From Oceanicola granulosus HTCC2516 (GTDB lineage Bacteria; Pseudomonadota; Alphaproteobacteria; Rhodobacterales; Rhodobacteraceae), in the NCBI RefSeq assembly GCF_000153305.1, contig NZ_CH724108.1, forward strand, positions 186,036-250,035: a stretch of DNA of 64,000 bases. The letters are read 5' to 3'. The notes under the pieces were generated by a model. That model was given only the letters and a program-made list of their open reading frames with translations. It did no database searches and had not been told where the DNA came from. Positions 62,826 to 64,000 of the stretch are shown piece after piece. The translations under genes and the position numbers were made by a program. Every line of letters starts with the position of its first letter. Positions within the stretch are counted from its first letter, which is position 1.

Positions 62826-62886
62826 GGCGCGGGCGGTGCCCGCGCCGGGGCCCCGTCGGCATATTTGGAGCCAGATGAAGCGCGGG
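62826..62886 (+). repeat. Interspersed repeat, copy H, preceded by a GC-rich hairpin
   Basis: Perfect arms GGCGCGGGC (62826-62834) and GCCCGCGCC (62838-62846) with a GGT loop are followed by GGCATATTTGGAGCCAGATG then AAGCGCGGGG, matching copies A, B and F. It lies in the 251-bp divergent gap between panC and the dehydrogenase-like gene, which holds no other evident feature. Confidence 0.75.
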
Positions 62887-62980
62887 GGATGTCGGTTTTC
62901 GCTTGCCGAGCGTCGGCGTGTTCGGGCGCGGTGGCGGGGAAATGCGCCAAGAGAGGGCGTCGAGTCAGGGAGCGTGTGCC

Positions 62981-64000
62981 ATGAAGACCCAAGTCAGAGC
63001 CCTCGTCGTCGGTGGCGGCGCCGTCGGCACGTCCATCGCCTACCACCTGGCGAAGGCCGGCTGGAGCGACGTGATGCTGCTCGAGCGCGACGAGCTGACC
63101 GCCGGCTCGACCTGGCACGCCGCGGGGCTGCTGCCGTACTTCAACATGTCCTACGCGACGACGTGGATCCACGACCACTCGATCAAGCTCTACAAGACGC
63201 TCGAGGCGGAGACGGGGCTCGACGCCGGCTTCTTCGTCGTCGGCAACCTGCGCATGGCGCAGACGAAGGCGCGGATGGACGAGTACATGCTCTACGCCGC
63301 CACCGCCGAGACGGTGGGCGTGCCGTTCGAGTGGATGAGCCCGGCGCAGATCAGGGAGCGCTGGCCGCTGGTGCGCACCGACGACCTGGAGGGCGCGATC
63401 TACCACCCGACGGACGGTTACATCAATCCCGCCGACGTCACCATGGCGATGGCCAAGGGCGCGCGGCAGCGCGGGGTGAGCATCGAGCGGCGCTGGCAGG
63501 TCGACGGCTACGAGTGGACCGGCAGCGCGTGGCGCGTCAGCTGCACGAAGATGGTGGAGAAGGGCGGCAATCTCGTCGCGGGCGACGAGCAGGTGGTCAT
63601 CGAGGCCGAGCATGTGGTCACCGCGACGGGCAACCACGCGCAGCGCACGGCGCGGCTGCTCGGCATCAGGATCCCCGCGATCCCGGTGGAGCACCAGTAC
63701 ATCGTCACCGAGCCGGACCCGGCGCTGGTGGCATGGCGCAAGGACAACCCGCAGCACCCGGTGCTGCGCGACGCCGACGCGAAGTGGTACGTCCGCGAGG
63801 AGCGCGGCGGCTGGATCCTCGGCCCCTACGAGCGCGGCGCCCCCGCGCGGTTCCTGTACGACGTGCCCGAGAGCTTCCGCGCCGATCTCTTCCCGCTCGA
63901 TCTCGACCGGATCGAGGAGGAGTACATGTCGATGATCCACCGCATCCCCTCGTCGGAGGAGGTGGGGCTGAAGGACGATTACAACGGCCCGATCTGCTAC
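62981..64000 (+). CDS. Dimethylglycine/sarcosine dehydrogenase-like FAD enzyme (5' part)
   Basis: The ORF starts at ATG 62981 and runs off the right edge, showing 340 residues of what is normally an about 810-residue protein with an N-terminal DAO oxidoreductase domain and C-terminal GcvT-like folate domains. The FAD-binding VVGGGAVGTSIAYHLAKAG (residues 9-27) and TAGSTWHAAGLLPYF are clear; His46 in STWHAAG is the position covalently linked to FAD in dimethylglycine dehydrogenase. PVEHQYIVTEPD follows later. It probably demethylates N-methylated glycines derived from glycine betaine, a common osmolyte nutrient. The folate domain is outside the window. Confidence 0.88.
   Translation, partial: MKTQVRALVVGGGAVGTSIAYHLAKAGWSDVMLLERDELTAGSTWHAAGLLPYFNMSYATTWIHDHSIKLYKTLEAETGLDAGFFVVGNLRMAQTKARMDEYMLYAATAETVGVPFEWMSPAQIRERWPLVRTDDLEGAIYHPTDGYINPADVTMAMAKGARQRGVSIERRWQVDGYEWTGSAWRVSCTKMVEKGGNLVAGDEQVVIEAEHVVTATGNHAQRTARLLGIRIPAIPVEHQYIVTEPDPALVAWRKDNPQHPVLRDADAKWYVREERGGWILGPYERGAPARFLYDVPESFRADLFPLDLDRIEEEYMSMIHRIPSSEEVGLKDDYNGPICY

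Overview
The window comes from a high-GC (roughly 70%) alphaproteobacterium, almost certainly a member of the Rhodobacteraceae. The evidence is the gene order miaB–ompA-like–lipoprotein–phoH–ybeY–corC–lnt–metK, a SAM/SAH-type riboswitch directly in front of metK (a class known essentially from Rhodobacterales), and many ATGA/TGATG/GTGA translationally coupled gene pairs. No tRNA, rRNA, CRISPR array, prophage or insertion sequence was seen.

Layout. 1–2 kb: the 3' end of an unrecognised proline/alanine-rich protein, an M48-like membrane protein that lacks the zinc motif, and a 56-residue P-loop ORF that looks like an internally deleted kinase. 2–10 kb (minus strand): a housekeeping block for SAM synthesis, lipoprotein maturation, ribosome/RNA maturation and an OmpA-like protein. 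10–11.5 kb: a glycosyltransferase-like gene and a sulfotransferase. 11.5–19.4 kb (minus): a beta-oxidation region with FadJ-type enzyme, cupin, thiolase, GST, acyl-CoA dehydrogenase and two paralogous MerR regulators. 19.4–23 kb: a candidate metal transporter with a strong palindromic operator, two hotdog-fold thioesterases and a MATE pump.

23–37 kb is the most striking part: one 14-kb gene for a 4,660-residue inverse autotransporter (intimin/invasin type, type Ve). It has a signal peptide, an outer-membrane barrel near the N-terminus, then about 4,300 residues of parallel beta-helix-like passenger in five large modules. It appears cysteine-free except for two cysteines near the C-terminus. 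Two IalB-family (invasion-associated locus B) periplasmic proteins lie directly upstream, so this looks like a surface/host- or particle-interaction locus.

38–41.5 kb (minus): a small catabolic operon with iron-type alcohol dehydrogenase, VOC protein, cupin and Gfo/Idh/MocA oxidoreductase, preceded by a LacI-type operator palindrome. 41.8–44 kb: a DEAD-box helicase with a structured leader and a nitronate monooxygenase-like gene. 44–50 kb: a GntR regulator coupled to a PLP sulfur-amino-acid-type enzyme, followed by a complete carbohydrate-type ABC importer. 50–53 kb: coaBC, dut and a membrane-anchored MoeB. 53–57 kb: an amino-acid ABC binding protein and permease without ATPase, and an M3 peptidase. 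57–63 kb: cytochrome P460-like protein, CDF transporter, SH3 protein, csbD and a stress-type flavin-fold protein, DUF4260 protein, a tiny lipoprotein, and panC–panB. The window ends inside a dimethylglycine/sarcosine dehydrogenase-like gene.

Eight copies of a short interspersed intergenic repeat, with core G(G/C)ATATT followed by a CAG(G)ACAGAG or GGCCAGATGAAG half, sit at operon ends across the window and link otherwise unrelated regions.
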